Shown: positions 45,258 through 54,966 of the stretch, piece after piece
How positions within the stretch are numbered: position 1 is the stretch's first letter
Layout of the letters: the number at the start of each line of letters is the position of its first letter
From: Shimia sp040370365
GTDB taxonomy: Bacteria > Pseudomonadota > Alphaproteobacteria > Rhodobacterales > Rhodobacteraceae
NCBI RefSeq assembly: GCF_040370365.1
Contig: NZ_BAABWQ010000003.1
Coordinates: 868,001 to 932,000 of the forward strand
DNA: 64,000 bases
Direction: 5' to 3'
Notes under the pieces: generated by a model
What the model saw: only the letters and a program-made list of their open reading frames with translations
What the model was told of the DNA's origin: nothing
Databases searched by the model: none
Translations under genes and position numbers: made by a program

Positions 45258-47765
45258 TTAACTGGGGAGATATTCTTCACTCCAGGACTCGCTGAGATTT
45301 CCAGATTTGATCATCGCCTCAATGGCAGTATCCGCGTAGCCCAAATCCTTCAGTATTGCGCGTGTTGAAGCGCCAAACTTCTCGGCGGGCGGCAAGGCAG
45401 TGATCTTGCCTCGAACGGATCGCACCGCATAGGGGTCGAGCTGAATAACCTCATGCCCGCTAGGATGGTCTGGATAGTTCGAAAACGAGTAACTGCCATT
45501 GTCGGTGCCCGGTTTGCCGTCAGCATCACGTAAATTCATAGCGCGCAAGGAGTCGAGATTCTCGCAAATCACCGCACCAATATCTGCTGCTTGCAACCGC
45601 GCAACCCATTCAGATGCGGGTTGGGACAGAAATGTATAAGCTAGGAAAGCGGCACGCTCCTCTTCGTGCAAATCCGGCAATTCCTCAAGTCCCTCTACGT
45701 TGCGAAACAGTGGCAGGTCCGCCTCGTATGCACTTAGAAGAATGTGACGCGAAGCAGTGCTATAAAAACGCGTCAGCGCGTCGTATCCGCTGGCCTCCGG
45801 ACCAGAGGGTTCTTCAAAGAGCCCACGCCCTTTGAAGTCGAAGGCAAAGGGCACCTGTAGTAACCCGCTGTTGGAGGACAACGATGTCCGCCCTCTTCCA
45901 ATACGACCAAAGCGATATTTCTGGTAAAGAGCCGCAGCCACTCCCAAAGCGCCGCCAAAACCACACATCACGTCAATTGTACCCACATGAGCATGCTCCT
46001 CAGGGCGGTCCATGGCCCCCCCGAAGCGCAACATGATGCCCGTTGTTGCCTGTACGAGGTCATCATAGCCGATGTAGTCGGTTCTGGTTCCGCGACGCAC
46101 ACCACTAAAACAATCGAGTTTGCAGAACAGGGCATCAGGATTGAGTTTACGCAAGCTGTCCGCATCAAGCCCCATTTTTTTGATTTGGCTATCAGGTGCA
46201 TTCCAGACAATCACATCGACAGTTTTGACCAGATCTTCAAACACCTGCCGTCCATGGCGTGAGGTAATGTCTGCTAGGATCGAGCGTTTGCCGCGCATTT
46301 GAGACATGCCATAGATGACAGTATTCCAGCTGTCATACATCGGATCAGCTGGCTCAAGTTTGATGACCTCAGCTCCAAATCGTGCCAGATAACTCGCCGA
46401 ATGCGGTCCCGCGATCACATTGCACAAATCCAGAACGCGCACACCAGACAACCAACCTTCCTGCGCAAGATCCTCGGAGGGTTCTGGGAGATCTGTCCGG
46501 ATCTTTTTGAGGATTTTTAGTGCTTCTTCAAATTCAACCCAGCGACGCGGGTGGGGCTGTAATGCCTCTTCGCCGCTTTCTTCCATCCAAACCACAGGGC
46601 CCGGCTGGGTCATATCGCCGTAAATGGGATCCCAGACATCGATCATTAAGCCAGAGGTTTCCGCGTATTCGTCGTGAATCCACTCCTGCAACCATCGCTG
46701 CGGGGCACCAGGAATCATCCCACGGCCGAACATCTTTTTCCACTCATGCGAGGTGCGGGTCATAAAGACCTCTTTCATCCGCGCAGATATCCTATCAGCC
46801 CAGTCCTTTGGCATTGGATAGACACCAAGGGAAGCCTCATGTTCCCATTCTGACCAAGGTTTGTATGTGTTTTCCTCAGAGGTCAAACCATCCTCAACCA
46901 ACTCGTCATAGATGCCGAGCACTTCAAGACAGCGACGTGCGTGGTTCTTGTGGCTGGGGCAAACCACATAGAACATGCGGCCATCCTTGCACATGTAGCT
47001 GCGGAAAAACGGATCCATCAATTCTTGGAGATCTTCGTAGCTGACATTCATCGGCAGACCTTCGACGCGGCGGCGTTCGATCTCAGTCTCGCGCTGGGTT
47101 AGGTAGCGTTCGGGCATGCCATCGACCTTGATCGAATTGTAGCACAGACCTTCCATCACAGCGGCGGCCAGCGGCACCTCGATCTGATCGCCTAGGCCTG
47201 TGACCTGTCTGGATTGCAGCGCCAGAACGGTGGCAGACGCCGCGATTTGCGAGGCATAGGCTGAGGCAAGAGGCAAAGGAGAAAAGGAGGGGTTCAACCC
47301 CATCAGCACCCGGTTAAGTCCCATATCGGTAAAGACACCAGAACTGGCGGCGACAATGCTTTCATAGGCTCGCAATTCGCGCCGCTCTGCATCGTTTGAG
47401 GCAAAACCAGGGACCGAAATGGTGATCAACTCTGGTCGATCTTCGCGCATGGCAGCAAAATCAAAGCCCAGCTTGGCGAACTTTCCGGGGCGAAAATTCT
47501 CAACGAGAATATCCGCTTCGGCACAGAGCGCACGCGCCTTTTCCATCCCGCTTTCGGATTTGAGGTCTATGTTCACGATGACCTTATTACGGTTGAGCGT
47601 GGCATTGGCGGGGCTGTCCCACATCGGTCCTTCGGGCGGATCAATATGCACCACAGTGGCGCCCAGATCGCCCAGCAACATAGCAACAGCCGGACCTGCG
47701 ATATACTGACCAAAATCCACGACCTTTACGCCTGTCAGCGGCAACTTGGAAAACGAATTACGCAT
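45258..47765 (-). CDS. Fused double class III CoA-transferase (CaiB/BaiF family)
   Basis: An 835-residue protein made of two CaiB-type units. The first starts at about residue 8 (LTGVKVVDFGQYIAGPAVAM), the second at about 447 (LSGVRVLDLCNVIAGPHSAS). Normal enzymes of this family are homodimers of about 400-residue units, so the fusion is a covalent dimer. The second half keeps a candidate catalytic Asp (GTIDVMCGFGGALGVAAAL). The matching place in the first half reads LPLASAYASQIAASATVL, without Asp. GGAGG precedes the ATG. It lies upstream of no other minus gene within 180 bases; the GMC gene is 47 bases upstream on the same strand. The acyl substrate is unknown. Confidence 0.88.
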   Translation of the reverse strand: MRNSFSKLPLTGVKVVDFGQYIAGPAVAMLLGDLGATVVHIDPPEGPMWDSPANATLNRNKVIVNIDLKSESGMEKARALCAEADILVENFRPGKFAKLGFDFAAMREDRPELITISVPGFASNDAERRELRAYESIVAASSGVFTDMGLNRVLMGLNPSFSPLPLASAYASQIAASATVLALQSRQVTGLGDQIEVPLAAAVMEGLCYNSIKVDGMPERYLTQRETEIERRRVEGLPMNVSYEDLQELMDPFFRSYMCKDGRMFYVVCPSHKNHARRCLEVLGIYDELVEDGLTSEENTYKPWSEWEHEASLGVYPMPKDWADRISARMKEVFMTRTSHEWKKMFGRGMIPGAPQRWLQEWIHDEYAETSGLMIDVWDPIYGDMTQPGPVVWMEESGEEALQPHPRRWVEFEEALKILKKIRTDLPEPSEDLAQEGWLSGVRVLDLCNVIAGPHSASYLARFGAEVIKLEPADPMYDSWNTVIYGMSQMRGKRSILADITSRHGRQVFEDLVKTVDVIVWNAPDSQIKKMGLDADSLRKLNPDALFCKLDCFSGVRRGTRTDYIGYDDLVQATTGIMLRFGGAMDRPEEHAHVGTIDVMCGFGGALGVAAALYQKYRFGRIGRGRTSLSSNSGLLQVPFAFDFKGRGLFEEPSGPEASGYDALTRFYSTASRHILLSAYEADLPLFRNVEGLEELPDLHEEERAAFLAYTFLSQPASEWVARLQAADIGAVICENLDSLRAMNLRDADGKPGTDNGSYSFSNYPDHPSGHEVIQLDPYAVRSVRGKITALPPAEKFGASTRAILKDLGYADTAIEAMIKSGNLSESWSEEYLPS

Positions 47766-47812
47766 GGAACCTCCAGGAAGACTTCTTAGATTTATTGATT
47801 TGAGGTGGCGGG

Positions 47813-49480
47813 TTAGTGATCGGCGAGAATCCAGCTTGAGGCTTTTTCTGCAATCATGATCGTGGGCGAATTGGTGTTGCCGCTGGTGATCTCCGGCATG
47901 ACCGAGGCATCCACCACCCGAAGGCCCTTAACGCCCTTCATGCGCAGATGCGGGTCAAGAACAGCCGTGTGATCGTCCTCGCGCCCCATTTTGACAGTGC
48001 CCACCGGATGAAAGATCGTGCTGGCGATATCGCCCGCCAGTCGCGCCAGTTTTTCGTCGCTTTGGTATTGCACACCGGGCTTATACTCTTCTGGCGCATA
48101 GGGCTGCATCGCCGGTTGCCCCATGATTTCGCGCACTTGACGCAGACTATCTGCCGCCACCTTACGGTCGTCAGCGGTGTCCAGATAGTTGGGCGAAATT
48201 AACGGCGCATCACGGAAGTTGTCCGATGCAATCCGAACATGACCCCGGCTGGTCGGGTTTAGGTTACAAACGCTGACTGTTATGGCCGGGAAATCATGCA
48301 AATCATCGCCAAAGGCCTCAAGGCTGAGCGGTTGCACATGGTACTCCAGATTGGCATGTGTCCGGCTTGGATCAGAGCGGGTAAAGGCGCCCAGCTGGCT
48401 TGGCGACATGCTCATCGGGCCAGAGCGTTTAAACAGGTATTCCAGCCCGATCTTGGCTTTGCCAACCATGGAATTGGCCAAGCTGTTCAGGGTGCTGGTG
48501 CCTTTGACCTTGAAAACAGCGCGGATCTGCAAATGGTCTTGTAGGTTTTCCCCCACATAGGGTTGATCCATCACGACATCGATGCCGTGCTCTTTCAGCA
48601 GGGCCGCCGGACCAATCCCGGACAGCTGCAGGATCTGTGGCGAGTTCAGCGCCCCGGCAGAGAGCACAACTTCGCGTTTTGCGCGCACCTCTACGGGTTG
48701 CCCCGCACGGCTGACCCTAGCGCCAACACAGCGCAAAGCTCCATCGCTGTCTTTCTCAAAAGCCAGTTTTTCGACTTGAGCTTCAGTCCAGATGCTCAGG
48801 TTCTTGCGCTGCTTGACCGGGCGCAAAAAGGCCTTTGAGGTGTTCCATCGCCAACCAGACCGCTGGTTCACGTCGAAATAGCCAACACCGGCGTTGTCAC
48901 CGCTGTTGAAATCGTCGGTCTTCTGGATGCCGGTCTCAACTGCCGCATCGGCAAAACTGTCCAGAACATCCCAGTTCAGCCGCTGCTTTTCGATCCGCCA
49001 TTCGCCGCCATGCCCATGCATATCAGAAAACCGACTGTTGTTGCCGGTGACCGGGTCAGCGCCATCGTCCATCTTGTAATGGTCTTCATGCGCCTTGAAA
49101 TCCGCCAGAGAGTTTTCCCAGTTCCAGGCCGCCTCACCGGTCACTTTGGCCCAGTTGTCATAGTCGCGCGCCTGACCGCGCATGTAGATCATGCCATTGA
49201 TTGAGGAACAGCCCCCGAGTGTCTTGCCGCGCGGATAAAGCAGGCTGCGCCCGTTCAGCCCTTTGTCTGGTTGTGTTTTGTACATCCAGTCGGCGCGTGG
49301 GTTGCCGATGCAGTATAGATAGCCAACGGGGATATGAATCCATGGGTAGCTGTCTGGCTTTCCAGCTTCCAGCAGGAGCACACGATTTGCTGGGTCTGCG
49401 CTTAGCCGATTGGCCATCAGGCACCCGGCCGAGCCTGCCCCGACCACAATATAGTCAAACCCTTTGAAACCATCCGCCAT
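47813..49480 (-). CDS. GMC-family FAD oxidoreductase (choline dehydrogenase-like), copy 1
   Basis: A 555-residue flavoprotein that oxidises a primary alcohol. The FAD motif DYIVVGAGSAGCLMANRLSA is near the N terminus. GMC signature 1 is GKTLGGCSSINGMIYMRG and signature 2 is GALNSPQILQLSGIGP. The catalytic His lies in FHPVGTVKMG, with NTNSPTIM following. The ATG at 49480 has a GGTGG-type ribosome site. The same strand and short gap place it in one operon with the CoA-transferase, suggesting alcohol to acid to CoA-ester conversion. A divergent LysR gene probably regulates it. Confidence 0.9.
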   Translation of the reverse strand: MADGFKGFDYIVVGAGSAGCLMANRLSADPANRVLLLEAGKPDSYPWIHIPVGYLYCIGNPRADWMYKTQPDKGLNGRSLLYPRGKTLGGCSSINGMIYMRGQARDYDNWAKVTGEAAWNWENSLADFKAHEDHYKMDDGADPVTGNNSRFSDMHGHGGEWRIEKQRLNWDVLDSFADAAVETGIQKTDDFNSGDNAGVGYFDVNQRSGWRWNTSKAFLRPVKQRKNLSIWTEAQVEKLAFEKDSDGALRCVGARVSRAGQPVEVRAKREVVLSAGALNSPQILQLSGIGPAALLKEHGIDVVMDQPYVGENLQDHLQIRAVFKVKGTSTLNSLANSMVGKAKIGLEYLFKRSGPMSMSPSQLGAFTRSDPSRTHANLEYHVQPLSLEAFGDDLHDFPAITVSVCNLNPTSRGHVRIASDNFRDAPLISPNYLDTADDRKVAADSLRQVREIMGQPAMQPYAPEEYKPGVQYQSDEKLARLAGDIASTIFHPVGTVKMGREDDHTAVLDPHLRMKGVKGLRVVDASVMPEITSGNTNSPTIMIAEKASSWILADH

Positions 49481-49688
49481 ATTCACCACCCATCTTTCAG
49501 CCGTTTCACCGTTGATTGCGCGCCGAGAGGGTTGGTGAACTCTTGGCATTCAGGCGCCGTTGGCTGCGCCAAGAAACCAAGCTGTTCAGGTCACGTTGCC
49601 TCCCAGAACGCGGTTTCAGCGATCTCTGACGGACAAAGAGCAAGAAACCTAATGACAAATCCCACAATGCAATATTAAAAAAATTTAT
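49481..49688. promoter_or_regulatory. Divergent promoter region, GMC copy 1 / LysR
   Basis: About 210 bases between divergent starts. The part next to the LysR gene is AT-rich (AATATTAAAAAAATTTATATGG). No gene is seen and no confident operator could be assigned. Confidence 0.4.
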
Positions 49689-50618
49689 ATGGATCGTTAC
49701 TCGAACATAAACAGCATCTTGGCTTTTGTGACCGTTGCCCGCGAAGGCAGCGTTTCGCGTGCGGCTGAGGTGCTGAACCTGACCCAGCCAGCGATCAGTC
49801 ACCAGATCAAGCGGCTGAGCACAGAAACAGGAATCACACTGTTCACGAGAACCGCCAGCGGGCTACAGATCAGCCACGATGGGGCTGCAGTCCTGTCAAA
49901 GGCCCAACAGGTCCTCGATGCTATGTCTGATTTTCAGCGCAGCGCTCGTCAGCGCTCGGGACAAGTCAGTGGAAAACTCACTATTGGTACCATTGTAGAT
50001 CCTGAATTCATTCGTCTAGGACGGATGCTGGCCCGATTGAGGACCGAGCATCCCGGTATCGCAACGGAGCTGGTTCATGGGGTAAGTGGGGACATTCTTG
50101 CATGGCTCAAGCGAGGCCGCATCGATGCTGGTTTCTATCTATGTGGTCCAGACGACCTGCAACAGCTCGAAGCTGAAAGCGAAGACAAAATACACGCAAT
50201 TCGACTTGCAGATTTCCGATACCACGTTGTTGGACCAGCCGGATGGCAAAAGCAGATCGAAGATGCAAGCTGGGCGCAGCTGGCGACTCTTCCCTGGATT
50301 GGTACACCTGAGACATCTGTCCACTATCGGTTACTCAGCAAAGTTTATGGAGATCAAAACAATCTTCTGAACGTGGTTGCCTTGGTCGATCAGGAAGCAT
50401 CAATGTTAGAAATGGTCAGATCAGGAATTGGCCTGAGCCTCTGCCGAGAGTCGATCGCGCTCCATCAGAAACAAACTTTCGGTCTGGCCGTCTGCAATAC
50501 AGTGTCGGTGCCTGCTTGTCTCTGTTTTGTTGCTTTGGAGCGTCGCAACGAGAATCCAATACTTACTGAGGTCTTTGCCCTTCTAGAGAGTTCATGGTCG
50601 CTGTCAGAACGACACTGA
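49689..50618 (+). CDS. LysR-type transcriptional regulator
   Basis: A 309-residue LysR protein with a clear N-terminal HTH (ILAFVTVAREGSVSRAAEVL, then TQPAISHQIKRLSTETG) and a C-terminal ligand-binding domain. It is divergent from the GMC copy 1/CoA-transferase pair, the usual arrangement for a local activator. Its ATG at 49689 is the first codon of the HTH region; the sequence just before it is AT-rich with no strong ribosome site. Confidence 0.9.
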   Translation: MDRYSNINSILAFVTVAREGSVSRAAEVLNLTQPAISHQIKRLSTETGITLFTRTASGLQISHDGAAVLSKAQQVLDAMSDFQRSARQRSGQVSGKLTIGTIVDPEFIRLGRMLARLRTEHPGIATELVHGVSGDILAWLKRGRIDAGFYLCGPDDLQQLEAESEDKIHAIRLADFRYHVVGPAGWQKQIEDASWAQLATLPWIGTPETSVHYRLLSKVYGDQNNLLNVVALVDQEASMLEMVRSGIGLSLCRESIALHQKQTFGLAVCNTVSVPACLCFVALERRNENPILTEVFALLESSWSLSERH

Positions 50619-50656
50619 GGAATGGATCAAGACTGTTTTAATCTCTAGTGGAAGTG

Positions 50657-50673
50657 ACGCATTTGAAATGCGT
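50657..50673. repeat. 17-bp palindrome between LysR and IclR genes
   Basis: ACGCATTT-G-AAATGCGT, perfect 8-bp arms, with GTG/CAC just outside. It lies in a 141-base gap between convergent genes. It could fold as a hairpin or bind a dimeric regulator; there is no T-run. Confidence 0.4.
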
Positions 50674-50759
50674 TCACCCTAGTAATTGTTGTCTAATCCG
50701 ATGTTTTGTTTGCGTTGGCTCTAGGAGACTTTCGGCATGCCTCTACTTAAAGGGAATTT

Positions 50760-51551
50760 TTAAGTAGCAGATTCGCTGCGATACAATACTGCTAGTTTCT
50801 CTGCAGCTTCCTGAAGAGGAGCAAGAAAACCAATTATCTCTGTCAATTGATAACGCTGAACAGGTGCGTGTATCGAAAGTGTCGCCACAAGCCTTCCCTG
50901 TGGATCAAGTATCGGCACTGCGATTGCCGCCATACCTGTCATAAACTCTTCGTTGTCGGTGGAGTAACCACGTTCGCCAATCACTTTGAGTTCCGCCCGT
51001 AGGATATCAGGAGATGTGATGGATTTTTCCGTTTCCGGCTTCAATGCTTGGGCATCAAGAACACCGTTCAGAGTCGCGGAACGCAATGTAGAAAGATACA
51101 TTTTACCACTAGCGGTGCAATGAAACGGTACTTGCGTCCCTCTAGGTAACTGAATGCGCAAAGGCCATTTGGTTTCGACACGATCAAGGTAAGTCATACC
51201 TTCTCGATCCGGAATGGCTAGATTGCAGGTTTCACCAACTTTCTCTGCGACCCCTTTGAGGATCGCGAGTCGGGCTGTGCGCACCCGTTCGGAGGACATT
51301 GTATTCACAGCAAGGGACCGGAGGCGATCCCCCGGGCCATATGATCTCCCATCCAGATCACGCTGTAAAAACCCTTCTGTTTCAGCGGTTTGCAGCAGAC
51401 GGTGAACGGTCGGCTTGGGCAATCCCAATGTCTCGATCAGGTCTGCGGGCTTGACTGCGACTCCTAAACGCGCAACTTCCTCCAAAATCATCAGCAACCG
51501 TAAGTTGGTTGGGATCTGTGTTTCTTTCGAAGTCATCGCGTCGTTGGGCAT
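50760..51551 (-). CDS. IclR-family transcriptional regulator
   Basis: A 263-residue IclR-type regulator. The N-terminal winged helix is in AVKPADLIETLGLPKPTVHR with LLQTAETEGFLQRD; the effector-binding GAF-like domain follows (FHCTASGKMYLSTL, ERGYSTDNEEFMTGMAAIAV). It starts 11 bases after the dctM stop on the same strand, so it is probably the last gene of the TRAP operon and autoregulates it. Confidence 0.9.
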   Translation of the reverse strand: MPNDAMTSKETQIPTNLRLLMILEEVARLGVAVKPADLIETLGLPKPTVHRLLQTAETEGFLQRDLDGRSYGPGDRLRSLAVNTMSSERVRTARLAILKGVAEKVGETCNLAIPDREGMTYLDRVETKWPLRIQLPRGTQVPFHCTASGKMYLSTLRSATLNGVLDAQALKPETEKSITSPDILRAELKVIGERGYSTDNEEFMTGMAAIAVPILDPQGRLVATLSIHAPVQRYQLTEIIGFLAPLQEAAEKLAVLYRSESAT

Positions 51552-51562
51552 TGCATCACTTG

Positions 51563-52921
51563 TTATCTGTTTGGCAAGAGCATCAATGCAAGATCTGGTA
51601 CAAGCGACACCAGAATCCAGACTGAGATCAGGGCTACTAGGTATGGCACTGTATAGGGAAGAAGCCGGAAATAGGGAACACCGGTCACTCCTGATGCGAC
51701 ATATAGATTCAACCCGTAGGGCGGCGTGATAAATCCGATGGACGCGCCCACAAGAAAGATAACCGAGAAATGAATTGGATCTATACCGACTGAGGCAGCG
51801 ATCGGCGCCAAGATTGGCGCCAAAATGATTGTTACAGGCAAGCTCTCCAACACCATTCCCGAGAAAAACACAATAACCATCGATGTGAACAACACAGCAT
51901 AATAGCCCCCCATCGAAGTGACAAAATCACCGATGACTTGCTGCGCGCCAAGTAAAGACAGAATTTGCTGCATAACGACCGAAATCGCAATCAGAGGGGC
52001 AAGAATGCCTGTGATCTGTGCTGAACGCACAACGATCGACGGGATTTTCGGGATCGTGAATCCCTCTACCACGAACATCTCGACATAGCTTTTGTCGGAA
52101 ATTGGTTTATCGTCACCCGCCCCCATAATCTTATTGATTGGATAGCTGACTAAACCGGCGATTACGCAAAACCCCACTGTCACACCAGCTGCTTCGGTAG
52201 GAGAGAACTTACCAGTATAGATGCCCCACAAGACCAACCCGATGGCGAAAAAGCCCAGCCATGCTCCAAATGCAGTTTTCAAGACGCGGTTCATTTGAAG
52301 TGGGATCAGGTGGCCCCAACCATTTATCCGACAGATGATCCAGCAAGCTATCTGCATACCAATCACCATCAAAGCGCCAGGCAAGATTCCCGCGACGAAC
52401 AGATCTGAGATGGGTAGGTTTAGCAAAAAGCCATACACAATGAAGATGATGGACGGCGGAATAATAATGCCGACGGTGCCACCGGCTGCAGCCGTTGCCG
52501 CAGAAAAGCGCTCGTCGTAGCCGCCCTTTACCATTTCTGGATGCAGCATAGACCCGATCGTCGCCGTCGTTGCCGAATTTGACCCCGAGATCGCCGCAAA
52601 CAATCCGCAGGCGCCCAGCGCGGCCATGGCAAGTCCGCCACGTAGCCAGCCCAGACAGGCGTATGCAAAGTCAGAAAGCCGTCTGGCGATGCCCGATTGG
52701 TTAATCAGGTCGCCGGTTAAAATGAACAGCGGCATCGCCAGCAAAGCGAACCCTTTGTTGAACACGTTCAACAGTTCCGCTCCCATGTTATCAAGGGTCA
52801 GGCCGAGCACAAACGAACACCCGATCACCCAATAAGCAATGACCAAAAACACCGGAACGCCCAGCATAAAAAACAATGTAACCCCGAGAGAAATCAATGT
52901 GACCCATGTTCCGTCAGTCAT
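51563..52921 (-). CDS. TRAP transporter large permease (DctM family), second system
   Basis: A 452-residue, about 12-span permease of the DctM family. It shows ALGACGLFAAISGSNSATTA, GTVGIIIPPSIIFIVYGFLL and GFITPPYGLNLYVASGVTGV. The ATG at 52921 shares a base with the dctQ stop (TGATG) and has GGAGGGG just upstream; a GTG three bases earlier is an alternative. It pairs with the DctQ and the Tat-type binding protein encoded upstream. Confidence 0.93.
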   Translation of the reverse strand: MTDGTWVTLISLGVTLFFMLGVPVFLVIAYWVIGCSFVLGLTLDNMGAELLNVFNKGFALLAMPLFILTGDLINQSGIARRLSDFAYACLGWLRGGLAMAALGACGLFAAISGSNSATTATIGSMLHPEMVKGGYDERFSAATAAAGGTVGIIIPPSIIFIVYGFLLNLPISDLFVAGILPGALMVIGMQIACWIICRINGWGHLIPLQMNRVLKTAFGAWLGFFAIGLVLWGIYTGKFSPTEAAGVTVGFCVIAGLVSYPINKIMGAGDDKPISDKSYVEMFVVEGFTIPKIPSIVVRSAQITGILAPLIAISVVMQQILSLLGAQQVIGDFVTSMGGYYAVLFTSMVIVFFSGMVLESLPVTIILAPILAPIAASVGIDPIHFSVIFLVGASIGFITPPYGLNLYVASGVTGVPYFRLLPYTVPYLVALISVWILVSLVPDLALMLLPNR

Positions 52922-53589
52922 CACACATCCCCTCCGATGACAGCTTGCTTGATCAGCGGCTGTCTGCTGCGCCAGTTCGAAAAATCGTCTTTCAGGTTCT
53001 CAAAAATCCGACCTACCATTAGGAGGAAAGCCAGCGGGGCCGTGATCAGAAACCACCACTGCATGATGTCATCAGTGCCCAAAACAATCTGAAAGTTCGA
53101 GGCAGACAAAGCCGTCACACGCGTTGTTGTCACCAGAGCAATCACTGCGAAAGCGAACCACAGCACAGCATCAAGCACCAGGCAGGCCATTTGTCCGTTA
53201 GGCGGCATAGCTGTTCTGAATTCGGCAAAGCTCAGGTGTGTGCGCAGTCGCACGTTAAAAGCTGCGCCGAACCAGGCCATGACCATAAACAGCAAGGGCG
53301 GAATTGTCGTGGACCATGGTTGTTGGTTGGAAAAAACGAACCGGTCGATCACCCCCCAAAAAATGATGAACGCAATGGCAAGATAACTCCAGACCATGAT
53401 CGTACGCTCAAGATGTCGATCCAAAAGCGGCACTTTTGAGTAAATCCACATAACCATCAGGCCACCGAAAGCCGCAACAAATGTTCCAACTGCCCATACA
53501 GCATCGGATTTTAGTGCATTCCGAATTTCGTAGCTGTCCTGCGACGCAAAGGCGCTCAAAATCGCACCCAAATCGGCCCAAAAACCCAT
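52921..53589 (-). CDS. TRAP transporter small permease (DctQ-like), second system
   Basis: A 222-residue protein with four hydrophobic segments (AVGTFVAAFGGLMVMWIYSK, then SYLAIAFIIFWGVID, then LLFMVMAWFGAAFNVRLRTH, then WWFLITAPLAFLLMVGRIF). The FNVRLRTHLSF stretch is the conserved DctQ loop. GGGAGGA stands just before the ATG at 53589; an upstream extension to 53721 has no membrane-protein character. Confidence 0.87.
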   Translation of the reverse strand: MGFWADLGAILSAFASQDSYEIRNALKSDAVWAVGTFVAAFGGLMVMWIYSKVPLLDRHLERTIMVWSYLAIAFIIFWGVIDRFVFSNQQPWSTTIPPLLFMVMAWFGAAFNVRLRTHLSFAEFRTAMPPNGQMACLVLDAVLWFAFAVIALVTTTRVTALSASNFQIVLGTDDIMQWWFLITAPLAFLLMVGRIFENLKDDFSNWRSRQPLIKQAVIGGDV

Positions 53590-53689
53590 CAATTCCTCCC
53601 CCCTTGAAGCCCTCCGGACGAGCCGGCTCGATGGGCAAAATAGTCCAGTTGGCGCGAAATCGCGCCAACCTTTTTCATTTATGGAGTGT

Positions 53690-54922
53690 TTATGATTTCC
53701 ACCAACGACGAGGTTCAACATTCTCAGGTTTCATTTCTTTTGGAACCTGACGCGCAATGTCATAGATTTCCTGATAGGTATCGATGCCACCGGCCCAGCC
53801 GTTCAGACGGTCACGCCATTTCTCCCAAAGTTGTGGCTGAAATTCCGGCGAACACATCTCTTCGGCCATCTTAATTTGGTCATCAGCGAGGAATGCGTTT
53901 CGGACATTGTTTTGCGCAAAAATAGTATCCGGCATCTGCGGGTCAGAATGGCCCACGGTTTTGACCAGCGCCGCTTCATTCGCCGCCTGAACATGAGTTT
54001 GCGCCCAATACGAAGACTCCATCACAGCATCCTGCAAATACCCTTCGAGACCATCAAACACAGCAGCGCTCATGGAGGTATGCTCCGTGCCACAGAAGAA
54101 TTTGAGGTCGACCGACTGACTCACGACGGGCGACATATTGGCATATGCCACAGCCGACGCCCAGGTTTCTGCTCCATCAATCAAGCCTTGTTTCAGACCA
54201 TCAAGGGTTTCCTCCCAAGCAACAGGAACCGGATTCAGGTTTAGCGCCTGCATTGCAATCCGCCCGAGTTGTGTGCCCGTGACGCGGTTTTTTGTCCCGA
54301 ACAATTGCTCAAGCTTAGTTACCGTCGGTTTGTCTTCCCAACCTAGACCAAGCTGAATGCCACGCAGCTCACAGTGACTGAAAAGAAATTTCAAACCATG
54401 ACGTTTTTCGAGCGGCTCCCGGAGAATCCGCTGTGACTCAGGGCTGTAGAGGAAGTGATACTGAGAGGCCCGGCCTGGGAACATGTAGGCATAGTCCAAC
54501 ACATTCAAATAGGGCGCGCCACCAGCAGAGTTTTGGGTCGATGCGGCGTAGATATCAACGATCCCTTGCTGGGTTTTTTCCACGCAAGAAGTCTGTCCAC
54601 AGATCTGATTGTTGCCAATGAACTCGATACGAATTTCGCCGTCGGTGCGGCTCTCCAAATCACGGGCAAATTCAAGCGCACCAGCGCGTTCAATCAACAG
54701 GTTTTGGGCGTTGAAGCCTGCTGCGCCAAACTTCAACGTATGCTTCGCGGGTTTGGCAAAGCGTTTTTCATAGGTCGACTCTGCTGCGCTGGCGAGGTTG
54801 GCCAACGACATTGCCCCCCCGAACCCTCCGGCTGCCAAAAGCGTCGAACTCATACCAAAGCGCCCTGCAACACGGAACAGGTCACGCCGCGAAATTTTTT
54901 TCAGATTATCACCTACGCTCAT
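53690..54922 (-). CDS. TRAP transporter substrate-binding protein with Tat signal
   Basis: A 410-residue binding protein. The N terminus has a twin-arginine motif, SRRDLFRVAG, followed by an apolar stretch ending LASAAES, so export is likely through Tat. Binding-fold segments include TDGEIRIEFIGNNQICGQTS and LKQGLIDGAETWASAVAYAN. At 410 residues it is longer than standard DctP proteins (about 330). GGAGGAG precedes the ATG. It is the first gene of the operon dctP-dctQ-dctM-iclR, divergent from GMC copy 2. Tat export may mean that it folds, or binds a cofactor, before export. Confidence 0.88.
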   Translation of the reverse strand: MSVGDNLKKISRRDLFRVAGRFGMSSTLLAAGGFGGAMSLANLASAAESTYEKRFAKPAKHTLKFGAAGFNAQNLLIERAGALEFARDLESRTDGEIRIEFIGNNQICGQTSCVEKTQQGIVDIYAASTQNSAGGAPYLNVLDYAYMFPGRASQYHFLYSPESQRILREPLEKRHGLKFLFSHCELRGIQLGLGWEDKPTVTKLEQLFGTKNRVTGTQLGRIAMQALNLNPVPVAWEETLDGLKQGLIDGAETWASAVAYANMSPVVSQSVDLKFFCGTEHTSMSAAVFDGLEGYLQDAVMESSYWAQTHVQAANEAALVKTVGHSDPQMPDTIFAQNNVRNAFLADDQIKMAEEMCSPEFQPQLWEKWRDRLNGWAGGIDTYQEIYDIARQVPKEMKPENVEPRRWWKS

Positions 54923-54949
54923 TTTCTCTCCTCCCTAGAGTTACTTTAT

Positions 54950-54966
54950 TGAGACTTGTGGTCTCA
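54950..54966. promoter_or_regulatory. Candidate operator between TRAP operon and GMC copy 2
   Basis: TGAGAC-TTGTG-GTCTCA, a perfect 6-bp inverted repeat. It sits in the 119-base divergent region, with TTATTGA repeated directly on both sides (ending at 54953 and again near 54984). It is a plausible IclR site, since the IclR gene ends this operon. Confidence 0.5.
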
